Shown: positions 1 to 5,386 of the stretch, in pieces
How positions within the stretch are numbered: the first letter of the stretch is position 1
Layout: each line of letters begins with the position of its first letter
Assembly: GCA_964406095.1 (NCBI GenBank)
Contig: CAYOQJ010000124.1
Coordinates: 1-5,386 of the forward strand
Length of the DNA: 5,386 bases
Origin: M55B167 sp964406095
Lineage (GTDB): Bacteria; Verrucomicrobiota; Kiritimatiellia; RFP12; UBA1067
Direction of reading: 5' to 3'
Notes under the pieces: generated by a model
Databases searched by the model: none
Told to the model about the DNA's origin: nothing
The model's input: the letters and a program-made list of their open reading frames with translations, nothing else
Translations under genes and position numbers: made by a program

Positions 1-31
1 AATGGATGGTCGGTCGGGAACAAATAAAATA

Positions 32-82
32 CTCGGCAGCTCCGCGGCAATCCAGCATAGTCACTATAGCTGAAAACCGAGC
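32..82. repeat. Imperfect palindromic element, probable dispersed intergenic repeat
   Basis: The core is a perfect palindrome, ATAGTCACTAT at 57-67. CAGC (53-56) and GCTG (69-72) flank it with one bulged A, and outer arms can pair (CTCGG 32-36 with CCGAG 77-81; CGG 45-47 with CCG 77-79 is an alternative). The whole can fold as a long interrupted hairpin on either strand. It lies in the gene-free stretch beyond the sulfatase operon, about 175 nt past the last stop codon. The shape resembles REP/BIME-like or small non-autonomous intergenic repeats. No second copy is present in the window, so the dispersed nature is inference. It could also belong to the 3' region of a convergent gene off the left edge. 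Confidence 0.45.
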
Positions 83-102
83 GCCTTGCATCTACGACAA
101 AA

Positions 103-135
103 TGGCAACTGCCGTTTTTAGGTTCAAATGTGCCA
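103..135. repeat. Short inverted repeat next to the palindromic element
   Basis: TGGCA at 103-107 and TGCCA at 131-135 are exact inverted copies around a 23-nt T-rich centre. They sit about 20 nt from the hairpin at 32-82 and may be part of the same intergenic element. Five-base arms are short enough to arise by chance, so this is weak. The rest of 1-256 shows no reading frame, RNA gene or promoter that I can support. Confidence 0.2.
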
Positions 136-195
136 GTTAACAAAAGAACAGCAGAGTTTTAATCATCGCTTTTAAGGACAAACATGTTGTCGCTG

Positions 196-211
196 CCCTT
201 CGGTGAAAGGG
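196..211 (-). terminator. Weak candidate terminator hairpin downstream of the sulfatase operon
   Basis: CCCTT (196-200) and AAGGG (207-211) pair around a 6-nt loop, about 45 nt beyond the stop codon of the last sulfatase gene. A second small inverted repeat (GACAA/TTGTC, 177-191) follows in the direction of transcription. Neither is followed by a T-run, so a classical intrinsic terminator is not well supported. The hairpins could instead protect the 3' end or be incidental. Confidence 0.25.
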
Positions 212-256
212 TCTCCAATCGACTTCTAAACAATCAGGGATTTATCATACAAGGGC

Positions 257-1696
257 CTATTTGAGGAAGTGATCATACCAGCGCTGCTCCTGGATATTGA
301 GCGGCTGATTGCTGATCCCTTCCGGCTGAAGGGTATTGCACCACTTTTTTAAAGCATTCTTCAACTCCTGCGCTTTTTCCGGGTGTTGCCCCAGCAGGTT
401 ATGATGCTCATGTTTCTCACTCTCCAGATCAAAGAGCCACTCGCGTCCGTCGCCAATCTTGATATATTTCCATTTGCCGCGCCGAATGGCGCTCTGATTC
501 CAAAAGCGCCAATGCAGAGTTCTTTCACCACTCTTGGCTCCGGTCAATCGCGGCACAATATCTTCACCGTCTAGTTCCGCCGGCACCGGTTGACCAACCG
601 CCGCCATGATTGTGGCGGCCACATCCAGCGAGATCACCGGCTCATCATATACGCTACCCCGAGGCAGCACCGCCGGCCAACTGACCAGATAGGGTACACG
701 TATGCCGCCCTCGATCAAAGTGCCCTTTTCTCCGCTCCAGGGATCGTTTCGCGAACCATCCCAAGAGCTTTGAGTGCTTTTAACCGGTGCATCCACCATC
801 GTAAGCTTGAGCGGGGCACCGTTATCTCCAAGAAAAAAGATCAGGGTATTCTCAAGCACTCCTCTTCTACGCAGGGTAGCTCGTATCCTGCCCACACCGT
901 CATCAATTGCCGCAACCATTGCCAGTCCGTATCTACGTCGCACCGGCATATCACCGGGAAAGCGGCTGAGATATTTTGCGGTGGCATCCAGAGGAACATG
1001 CGGCCCGAAGTAACCCAGATACAGAAAGAAGGGATTCTGATGATTGCGTTCAATGAAAGCCAGTGCGGCATCGGTCTGAATGTCCAGGCGGTAATCCTTG
1101 ACTTCAACCCACTCGCCATCCTGCTTCAGTGCTTTGCCGTCCAGTCCATAGTTAGCCCAGTATTTAGTCAGTTCCCCTTTGAAAAACTGATCGAAGCCCT
1201 GATTCTGCGGATAGAACCGTTTCATCATCTCAAAGTTGACCCGGGCCAGCTTGCGTCCCCGTTTGGTTTTATAAGTGGGCACATTGTTGGCCTGCGCCCA
1301 GCTCAGGCTGGTTGGATTCAGTTCCACGTGCCACTTGCCAACCATGCCAGTGGTATAGCCAAACTTTTTAAGACGTTCGGCGATTGTCACCTCCTCCAGC
1401 GGCAGAGGTCCATCCTGGTTATTGTCAAACCCGAACTTCTGCTGATGGCATCCGCTCAAAATGCCGGCACGCGAGGGCGAACACTGCGGAGCAGTTACAT
1501 AACCAGCTTTACAAAGCACCCCGTTTTGAGCCATGGCATCCAGATGAGGTGTCTTGACATCCTTTAAAATGCCCTGTACTCCCAGATCAGCATAACCATG
1601 ATCATCTGTTACAATCACAACTATGTTAGGTTTGGTGGCTGCCAACGCCGTCAACGTCCCCAAGGTCAGTAAAATTGTGAAAAGTAATCTCTGCAT
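257..1696 (-). CDS. Secreted S1-family sulfatase (arylsulfatase-like), canonical CSPSR motif
   Basis: This is a 479-residue formylglycine-dependent sulfatase that hydrolyses sulfate esters, probably on a polysaccharide, outside the cytoplasm. Residues 1-20 form a signal peptide (hydrophobic core, cleavage near LAA/TKPN). The alkaline-phosphatase-like fold starts with PNIVVIVTDDHG, where D31 and D32 are metal ligands. C72 in C-S-P-S-R-A-G-I-L-S-G is the residue converted to formylglycine. Further expected active-site residues are K121 and H123 (GKWH), H233 (GPHVPL), D291-N292 (DNG) and K324 (GEKGT). About 40 residues separate GKWH from NQGFDQFF (166-172), longer than in many arylsulfatases; from memory this is seen in a planctomycete/kiritimatiellote subgroup. 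The C-terminal region has RRGKWKYI and WLFDLESEKHEHHNL, the usual sulfatase ending. The length is normal and the frame intact. The start is fixed by AAGGAG 7 nt upstream. It lies 26 nt after another sulfatase gene and is probably cotranscribed with it. The substrate and exact S1 subfamily are not determined. Confidence 0.95.
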   Translation of the reverse strand: MQRLLFTILLTLGTLTALAATKPNIVVIVTDDHGYADLGVQGILKDVKTPHLDAMAQNGVLCKAGYVTAPQCSPSRAGILSGCHQQKFGFDNNQDGPLPLEEVTIAERLKKFGYTTGMVGKWHVELNPTSLSWAQANNVPTYKTKRGRKLARVNFEMMKRFYPQNQGFDQFFKGELTKYWANYGLDGKALKQDGEWVEVKDYRLDIQTDAALAFIERNHQNPFFLYLGYFGPHVPLDATAKYLSRFPGDMPVRRRYGLAMVAAIDDGVGRIRATLRRRGVLENTLIFFLGDNGAPLKLTMVDAPVKSTQSSWDGSRNDPWSGEKGTLIEGGIRVPYLVSWPAVLPRGSVYDEPVISLDVAATIMAAVGQPVPAELDGEDIVPRLTGAKSGERTLHWRFWNQSAIRRGKWKYIKIGDGREWLFDLESEKHEHHNLLGQHPEKAQELKNALKKWCNTLQPEGISNQPLNIQEQRWYDHFLK

Positions 1697-1703
1697 TGTT
1701 ATT

Positions 1704-1709
1704 CTCCTT
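1704..1709 (-). promoter_or_regulatory. Shine-Dalgarno site of the second sulfatase
   Basis: The minus strand reads AAGGAG, then 7 nt, then ATG at 1696-1694. This strong, well-spaced site lies within the 26-nt gap after the upstream sulfatase's TAA. It decides the start and supports independent translation of the second gene from an operon mRNA. Confidence 0.8.
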
Positions 1710-1722
1710 ATTTCAACTTCAT

Positions 1723-3216
1723 TTAGTTAATCCGTCGTTTGCTCGAGCGCGGATCTCCATTATCGCCGCTGGCCAGCATCCAGGCATTGAGTACCTTGTT
1801 GAGCAGTTGGCGCGGAGTCTTAAACCGCGGATCATCAATAAGGTTACGCATCTCATACGGATCATCATTCAGATCGTACAACTCCTCCCGGGGACGAAAA
1901 AAGGCCGAGTGCAACAGCGCATACTGTTCAGGAAACTCAGTTTTATGATGAATAATCTCGGCAAAGGCGTTGTTCTGCCACCGCTCTCCCGGCGTTGCGT
2001 CCCACGGCATCCAGGCCAGCCCCTTGGGTTTCTCGGCAAATCCTTTGTCGTTCACAAAACGCTCGATCGGATAAGCGGGCACAATCTCATGACGCAGATT
2101 GAGGATGTAGCGGAAACGTCCATCGGTTACACTACGAGTAGGATAATACTCAGCCGCCCCAGGACCATGCGCATTATGCTCTGAAAAAATATATCTGCGC
2201 TCCCTGCCATGCGGCTGCCCTGAAAGCAATGTGCGCAAAGAACAGCCCTGCACCGACTCAGGTATCGCTATGCCAGCCCACTCCAGAATGGTCGGCATAA
2301 TATCGATGTGCGAAACAAGCTGATCGCTGACCAAACCCGGACGAATTCCCGGACCGGTAAATAAAAGCGGCACATGCACCCCCCACTCATAGGTAGTGGC
2401 CTTGGCACGATGATAGCAGAACCCCTGATCACTGGTATAGATGACATAGGTGGAATCGGTACGTCCGGCCCGCTCCAGCTCATCAAGTACCGCCCCAATC
2501 ACTGCGTCAGCATGCTGCACCGTAGTCAGATACTCCGCGTAATCTCTGCGTGTCAGCGCGGTGTCCGGCCAGCAGGGCGGCACCCGCACAGCGGCGGGAT
2601 CAACCTCGGGCAGGCCGCACTGATCTATGTGCTTGCGAAACGGACGATGTGTATTGTCCACATTGACCTGTATAAAAAAGGGTTTATCAGAGCACATTTT
2701 TAAAAACTCGCCAACCGCCGCAGCCTGAGATTGCGGGGTAAGGTCGGTTGCTTTTCGGAAATCGAAAGGGAACTTCCAAGGCGGACTGAGATGGAACTTG
2801 GCGGTAATGCCGGTAATATATCCATTGGCTTTAAGAATTTCCGGCAGTGTTCTGATGTCCTCATGCACACCTACCTGATCAACATGCTTCGACTGACGGG
2901 TAAACTCACTGGATGGCATGCCGACACCGGGTCCGACCGTATTACGCCAATGGCCATTTGAACTTGGAAACATACCGGTGAGAATTGATCCGCGACAGGG
3001 CGCGCATGATGCCGCAGTTGAATACGCCTTGCGAAAAAAGGCGCCGCGGGCGGCCAAAGCATCGATGCGGGGCGTCTTCAAACCAGGCTCATTGAGCATC
3101 CCGAGATGATAAGACTGATCATCTGTGAGCAACAGCAAAAAACCAGGTTCTGCGGCACCAGCCTGAAATAAAAACAATACGCTAAATACCAGCCAGCAAA
3201 CTCTCTTTCCCGCCAT
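1723..3216 (-). CDS. Secreted S1-family sulfatase, SGSH-like, with variant CAPCR motif
   Basis: This 497-residue protein is a probable sulfate-ester or N-sulfate hydrolase acting outside the cytoplasm. Residues 1-22 form a signal peptide (KR, then a hydrophobic stretch, cleavage near AGAA/EPG). The fold begins with GFLLLLTDDQS (D32, D33 as metal ligands). The activation motif is S-C-A-P-C-R-G-S-I-L-T-G with C71 as the formylglycine precursor; it fits the minimal C-x-P-x-R but has Cys (C74) where Ser is usual. Other expected residues are K140 and H142 (TAKFH), H190 (DNTH), D263 (TSDQG) and K272 (HRAKATTYEWGVHVPL). The RAK-T-YE arrangement recalls sulfamidase-like (N-sulfoglucosamine sulfohydrolase, S1_8-type) bacterial sulfatases, so an N- or O-sulfatase of a glycan is the best guess. 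ELYDLNDDPYEMRNL (445-459) is the typical C-terminal sulfatase motif. The frame is intact and the length normal. It is the first gene of a two-sulfatase operon, and GGGAG lies 8 nt before the ATG. The subfamily and substrate are inferred, not shown. Confidence 0.93.
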   Translation of the reverse strand: MAGKRVCWLVFSVLFLFQAGAAEPGFLLLLTDDQSYHLGMLNEPGLKTPRIDALAARGAFFRKAYSTAASCAPCRGSILTGMFPSSNGHWRNTVGPGVGMPSSEFTRQSKHVDQVGVHEDIRTLPEILKANGYITGITAKFHLSPPWKFPFDFRKATDLTPQSQAAAVGEFLKMCSDKPFFIQVNVDNTHRPFRKHIDQCGLPEVDPAAVRVPPCWPDTALTRRDYAEYLTTVQHADAVIGAVLDELERAGRTDSTYVIYTSDQGFCYHRAKATTYEWGVHVPLLFTGPGIRPGLVSDQLVSHIDIMPTILEWAGIAIPESVQGCSLRTLLSGQPHGRERRYIFSEHNAHGPGAAEYYPTRSVTDGRFRYILNLRHEIVPAYPIERFVNDKGFAEKPKGLAWMPWDATPGERWQNNAFAEIIHHKTEFPEQYALLHSAFFRPREELYDLNDDPYEMRNLIDDPRFKTPRQLLNKVLNAWMLASGDNGDPRSSKRRIN

Positions 3217-3219
3217 AAC

Positions 3220-3258
3220 TCACTCTCCCGATCAGATCATTATTTTTCACTCTCCCGA
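3220..3258 (-). promoter_or_regulatory. Duplicated Shine-Dalgarno block before the SGSH-like sulfatase
   Basis: The 12-nt minus-strand block TCGGGAGAGTGA occurs twice, at 3247-3258 and 3220-3231, 27 nt apart. The copy nearer the gene supplies GGGAG 8 nt before the sulfatase ATG and is its likely ribosome binding site. The outer copy precedes an ATG at 3240-3238 that opens a two-codon frame (Met-Ile-stop) closing just before the inner copy. The repeat is visible directly; any regulatory role for the outer site or mini-frame is inference. Confidence 0.5.
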
Positions 3259-3510
3259 CACGTACAGCCGGTTTGCAGCCAGATACTCCCCTGTTCACCT
3301 CTATACGCCGATCTGAGGCGCACCTTCAGACAATGGCTCTCAATCCGTCCGGTTTTATGTCTGCAGCATCGCTATCGTTATTGGGTTCAATTCCTGCGAT
3401 GCATTACACCCAGCCCTTGTTCACCGCGTAGCCTTCTCGGCAGAGTTTTGATCACAAGTGCGCCCTATCTGCCAACTGTCGAAACTCCATGATAAACTTT
3501 TGACGACAAA
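3259..3510. other. Gene-free leader region between IS remnant and sulfatase operon
   Basis: This stretch must contain the operon promoter unless transcription enters from further upstream. I found no convincing -35/-10 pair, no operator-like long palindrome, no tRNA and no riboswitch I recognise. Reading frames are short and interrupted. Part of it may be old IS flank that has lost any signal. Confidence 0.4.
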
Positions 3511-3530
3511 TTGTAAGCTAAAACTTACAA
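3511..3530. repeat. Short inverted repeat at the probable end of the IS66 remnant
   Basis: TTGTAAG (3511-3517) and CTTACAA (3524-3530) are exact inverted copies around a 6-nt centre. The inner GTAAG/CTTAC recalls the GTAA with which IS66-family terminal repeats usually begin, so this could mark the transposase-3' end of the element. No matching terminal repeat remains at the other end. A small hairpin unrelated to the IS is the alternative. Confidence 0.35.
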
Positions 3531-3661
3531 TTCGCCTTGCAAATTAGCCACAGTGCCACAAGTATGACCACATAGCCCGAATAGTCATGATAGTAGCCGA
3601 TTGCGGCATCTTCATAAGCGTCCGAAAGTTGACCGGTTTGAAAAAGCCGGTGGTTTGCAAT

Positions 3662-4029
3662 TAAGCAGTCAGCTCCACGTCCGGGATGCCATTTTAAAAC
3701 AACACCTTTTCCAGGGGCGTAATCCAACCATAGATAACCCTTGCGCGTTTTTACCGTTGCCGGGATCAAGATAGGACACCGGGGTCTCATCTATTTGCAT
3801 ATAACCGAGAAACTGCAACTCGCTTCCGATCTCATCATAGATTGTTCAAAGCCTGTTCGAAATTCGCACCGAAATCCAGCATCATCTGGTTGATATCGAG
3901 CTTCTCGTTGGAGATTCCAAACACGCGCCTGACAAGCATATCGACTTTGTCTCGCAGAAGTCTGTTTTCCACTCTTAACTGTTCGTTTTCAGCCTTAAGC
4001 CGTTCGATCTCTGCGACCAGAACGGGAAC
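3662..4029 (-). pseudogene. tnpC: IS66 transposase TnpC, internally deleted and frameshifted
   Basis: Segment one (4029-3838) encodes a charged coiled coil, AEIERLKAENEQLR, followed by LVRRVFGISNEKLD, the hallmark N-terminal leucine-zipper-like region of IS66 transposases, and ends at a TGA. Segment two starts immediately in another frame at 3839 (YDEIGSELQFLGYMQIDETP). Its DETP at 3791-3780 carries the first catalytic Asp of the DDE triad. A full TnpC has on the order of 150 residues between these parts, so they are joined by a deletion near 3838. In the A5 run at 3748-3752 (minus-strand sense) the frame shifts again by one base, after which KTRKGYLWLDYAPGKG and WHPGRGADCL continue the family pattern. 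Beyond 3662 the translation no longer resembles the family, so the second Asp, the Glu and the C-terminus are lost or unrecognisable. An uninterrupted frame at 3518-3790 covers only the last piece and is not an independent gene. Confidence 0.75.
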
Positions 4030-4133
4030 CGATTGAGCAAGCGTAACATTTTTCCATCCGGATAAACTATTTCCGCAGAAGCTCCTGTGAGCGCAGGCTC
4101 GGATATTTCAATCTCCGCAAATTTTTCAAAAAG
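4030..4133 (-). pseudogene. tnpA: Fragment of IS66 accessory protein TnpA (C-terminal part)
   Basis: The frame reads LFEKFAEIEISEPAL, then SAEIVYPDGKMLRLL. The order (F-x-E-I-x-I-x-E-P, then E-I-x-x-P-x-G-x-x-L-R) resembles the C-terminal end of the small IS66 accessory protein, where an aliphatic 'EI-NG-RL' strand closes the protein. The N-terminal helix-turn-helix is missing, cut off at the junction with the neighbouring gene's stop codon. It runs directly into the TnpC coiled-coil sequence in another frame with no room for TnpB. Recognition is from pattern memory, so this piece is less secure than the TnpC pieces. Confidence 0.45.
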
Positions 4134-4141
4134 TTGACCGA

Positions 4142-5386
4142 CTACTGGCTTTCCGGCGGAATCAGATCGACAGTCACTCTGTAAAACTGCTGGTTCTGCG
4201 ATTGGGGAATTGTGACAGTCAGAGGCTCCCCCGTGCCATCGACGGTAATGATCGGCTGGGCAGACCAATTCAATAGATCCGTTGACTCATAAACCCTGTA
4301 CCGGCGATGCGCGGCAGATATCCATGTGAGCAAGAGGCTGGATTCTTCTGATTCGGATTGCGACTGCAGGCTGCTCGGATTTGCGTTCAACGCTTGAACG
4401 CTTGCTGAATGCGGCACACGGCTGGGAGCGATACGGGAAATGGCAAAGACGGAACAGGCGTTCGTCGGGTCAGTATATGCCAGATACTCCATGCCATTTG
4501 AAAAACCGTCCTGGTCGTCATCGTCCGAGGCCGAGAGCCCTGTCTTGGAGGATGAGAAGCGCGCCTCCCACCAGTTCGGTATGCCGTCGCCGTCCCAGTC
4601 GTAATATAGACCGCCTGTGTCGCAGACAAAGACTCTTCCTTCAAAGTAAATGATGTACGTTTCCTCGGTCAAGGGCAGGTTGCCGGGAGTGTAGGGAATA
4701 TGCGTGTCGGTCAGAAAGGCGCTTGAGGCGAGCAGCGAAATACTCCAGTCGTCCGCTTGGTGAGGATCGGTGTTCGCGTTGTACTCCTCCAGATTGGTGA
4801 GTCCGTCGCCGTCCGGATCAAGATCTCCGTCTTGCACGAAGGGGTTCAGTCCGTGTCTGATCTCCCAGTCATCGCGCATCCCATCACCGTCCGTATCGGG
4901 CGAGATGCCGATAGTATCGGTCAGAAAGCGATCGGAAAGCCACCACACCTCGATGGGATTATCTGGATGACTCGGTCCTTCATAGTCCGGACTCAGGTCG
5001 ACGGTGAAGGCGAGCGACCAGGCAGTGGAGTTAGCAAAGAAATCCGGCGAGGCGGGGTCGGTGCCGGCATTGTACTCTTCCAGATTTGTGAAGCCGTCGT
5101 TGTCGGAATCGGCGGCGGCATCTGCGATGAGCGGATCGAGATCGTGAAGCAGTTCCCAGACATCGGGCAGCCCGTCGCCATCGGTATCGGCAATCTCTGC
5201 GACCGTCTGTGCGGCAAAGCGGTCGGAGAGTGCGACAGCCTCTGCCACCACCTCCCACAAGGAGGTATCGGCAAGGGAGGGGTAGGACGCATCGAAAATA
5301 AAAGCATCCGAAACACCCTCACTGGCAGCGTATGCCGCCAGCGTCCCGATAGAGATAAGAAATATGAGGCAACTGCGCAACTTTTT
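4142..5386 (-). CDS. Secreted protein with three TSP3/EF-hand-like Ca-binding repeats, 5'-partial
   Basis: At least 412 residues are visible, counting from TTG at 5380-5378. The frame stays open to the window edge as AAA AAG TTG, so the real start is probably an ATG just outside, giving an MKKL-type signal peptide; cleavage is likely at AYA/ASEG. Residues 65-109, 162-206 and 261-305 are three 45-residue modules: DxDGDGxxDxWE (third: DWDGDGIPNWWE), a spacer, then D-x-D-x-D-G-x-x-N-x-x-E-Y-x-x-x-TDP. These acidic loops are typical Ca-binding thrombospondin-type-3/EF-hand-like repeats. Residues about 347-404 form a small beta-rich C-terminal domain (LTWISAAHRRYRVYESTDLLNW ... QQFYRVTV, quoted in part), a common ending of Verrucomicrobia/Kiritimatiellota secreted proteins. 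No catalytic domain, anchor or transmembrane segment is visible after the signal peptide. The likely role is structural or adhesive at the cell surface or outside the cell; the function is unknown. The stop codon nearly touches an IS66 remnant, so its native 3' flank, and perhaps the last few residues (LIPPESQ), may have been altered. Confidence 0.85.
   Translation of the reverse strand, partial: KKLRSCLIFLISIGTLAAYAASEGVSDAFIFDASYPSLADTSLWEVVAEAVALSDRFAAQTVAEIADTDGDGLPDVWELLHDLDPLIADAAADSDNDGFTNLEEYNAGTDPASPDFFANSTAWSLAFTVDLSPDYEGPSHPDNPIEVWWLSDRFLTDTIGISPDTDGDGMRDDWEIRHGLNPFVQDGDLDPDGDGLTNLEEYNANTDPHQADDWSISLLASSAFLTDTHIPYTPGNLPLTEETYIIYFEGRVFVCDTGGLYYDWDGDGIPNWWEARFSSSKTGLSASDDDDQDGFSNGMEYLAYTDPTNACSVFAISRIAPSRVPHSASVQALNANPSSLQSQSESEESSLLLTWISAAHRRYRVYESTDLLNWSAQPIITVDGTGEPLTVTIPQSQNQQFYRVTVDLIPPESQ
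4466..5188 (-). repeat. Three 45-residue Ca-binding modules within the secreted protein
   Basis: The modules lie at 5188-5054, 4897-4763 and 4600-4466. Each is exactly 45 residues, from the first Asp of DxDGDG to the final TDP, and they start 97 and 99 residues apart. The linker before modules one and two contains LSDRF in both, and the segment after each has a W-S-L/I-S-like beta strand. The real repeat unit may therefore be about 98 residues, of which only the acidic part is well conserved. The third copy is the most diverged (DDDDQDG, NGMEYLAYTDP). Confidence 0.8.

Larger units (their letters stand above)
3511..4140 (-). mobile_element. Decayed IS66-family insertion sequence remnant
   Basis: Three IS66-like protein pieces lie on the minus strand in the expected order: a TnpA-like C-terminus, the TnpC N-terminal coiled coil, and the TnpC segment with the first catalytic Asp. 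About 630 bp remain of an element that is normally around 2.5 kb. The TnpB gene, most of the TnpC middle and apparently its C-terminal half are missing, and the reading frame shifts at least twice. The remnant cannot encode an active transposase. Its right boundary falls within a few bases of the stop codon of the Ca-binding protein gene, and its left boundary may be the GTAA-containing inverted repeat. No target-site duplication was found. Confidence 0.75.

Noticed and set aside
590..1567. Long plus-strand open frame of 325 codons antisense to the second sulfatase
   Set aside because: It lies wholly within the well-supported sulfatase gene. Its translation has no recognisable motif and looks like a codon-structure shadow; no ribosome binding site stands out.
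1696..2184. Plus-strand open frame of 162 codons antisense to the SGSH-like sulfatase
   Set aside because: It overlaps conserved sulfatase coding sequence, shows no family motif and is explained as an antisense shadow.
3259..3360. Possible group II intron or structured RNA end suggested by CTGTACGTG-like sequence near the operon leader
   Set aside because: The bases do not match a domain V hairpin, and no reverse transcriptase or boundary sequences are present.
3518..3790. Minus-strand 90-codon frame as an independent small gene
   Set aside because: Its middle is the frameshifted continuation of IS66 TnpC, and its ATG arises out of frame from the DETP codons. The C-terminal part has no recognisable similarity.
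3975..4268. Minus-strand 97-codon frame as a separate gene
   Set aside because: It begins inside the Ca-binding protein gene in a shadow frame and only from about 4133 downward carries the TnpA-like fragment, so it is a chance fusion across the IS junction.
4142..5386. Dockerin of a cellulosome as the identity of the acidic repeats
   Set aside because: Dockerins have two about 22-residue F-hand repeats with a different spacing. Here three 45-residue DxDGDGxxDxWE modules fit TSP3-like repeats better, and no cohesin partner is visible.
1..5386. CRISPR array, tRNA or rRNA genes, integron attC sites
   Set aside because: No regularly spaced direct repeats, no cloverleaf and no rRNA-like blocks were seen on either strand.

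Overview
The window most likely comes from a PVC-superphylum bacterium, probably Kiritimatiellota or a related Verrucomicrobia/Planctomycetes-like lineage. This is inferred from gene content only: two different secreted S1-type sulfatases in tandem, and a secreted protein with DxDGDGxxDxWE calcium-binding repeats and a C-terminal FYRV tail. Both are abundant in the polysaccharide-desulfating genomes of that group. Base composition looks moderate, near 50% GC. All supported genes are on the minus strand, so transcription runs from high to low coordinates.

In transcription order (right to left): (1) 5386-4142 is a secreted multi-repeat Ca-binding protein. Its true start probably lies just outside the right edge, because the frame stays open through AAA AAG TTG and reads like the start of a signal peptide. 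(2) 4140-3511 is a decayed IS66-family insertion sequence. It keeps part of a TnpA-like accessory protein, the N-terminal coiled coil of the TnpC transposase and the segment around the first catalytic Asp. It is broken by internal deletions and at least one frameshift, and it abuts the stop codon of gene 1. (3) 3510-3217 is a non-coding leader ending in a duplicated Shine-Dalgarno block. (4) 3216-1723 is an SGSH-like sulfatase with an unusual C-A-P-C-R activation motif. (5) 1696-257 is a second sulfatase with the canonical C-S-P-S-R motif, 26 nt downstream of the first and with a strong AAGGAG site. (6) 256-1 is an intergenic stretch with a weak hairpin after the operon and a larger palindromic element that looks like a dispersed intergenic repeat.

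The two sulfatases very probably form an operon. They are exported, need the formylglycine-generating enzyme encoded elsewhere, and belong to different subgroups, so they may remove sulfates from different positions of one sulfated glycan. The substrate cannot be read from this window. The Ca-binding protein is separated from the operon by the IS remnant, and nothing here shows it works with the sulfatases. I found no clearly novel system. The points most worth a second look are the CxPCR motif, the palindromic element at the left edge, the duplicated ribosome-binding block and the roughly 98-residue repeat architecture of the Ca-binding protein.
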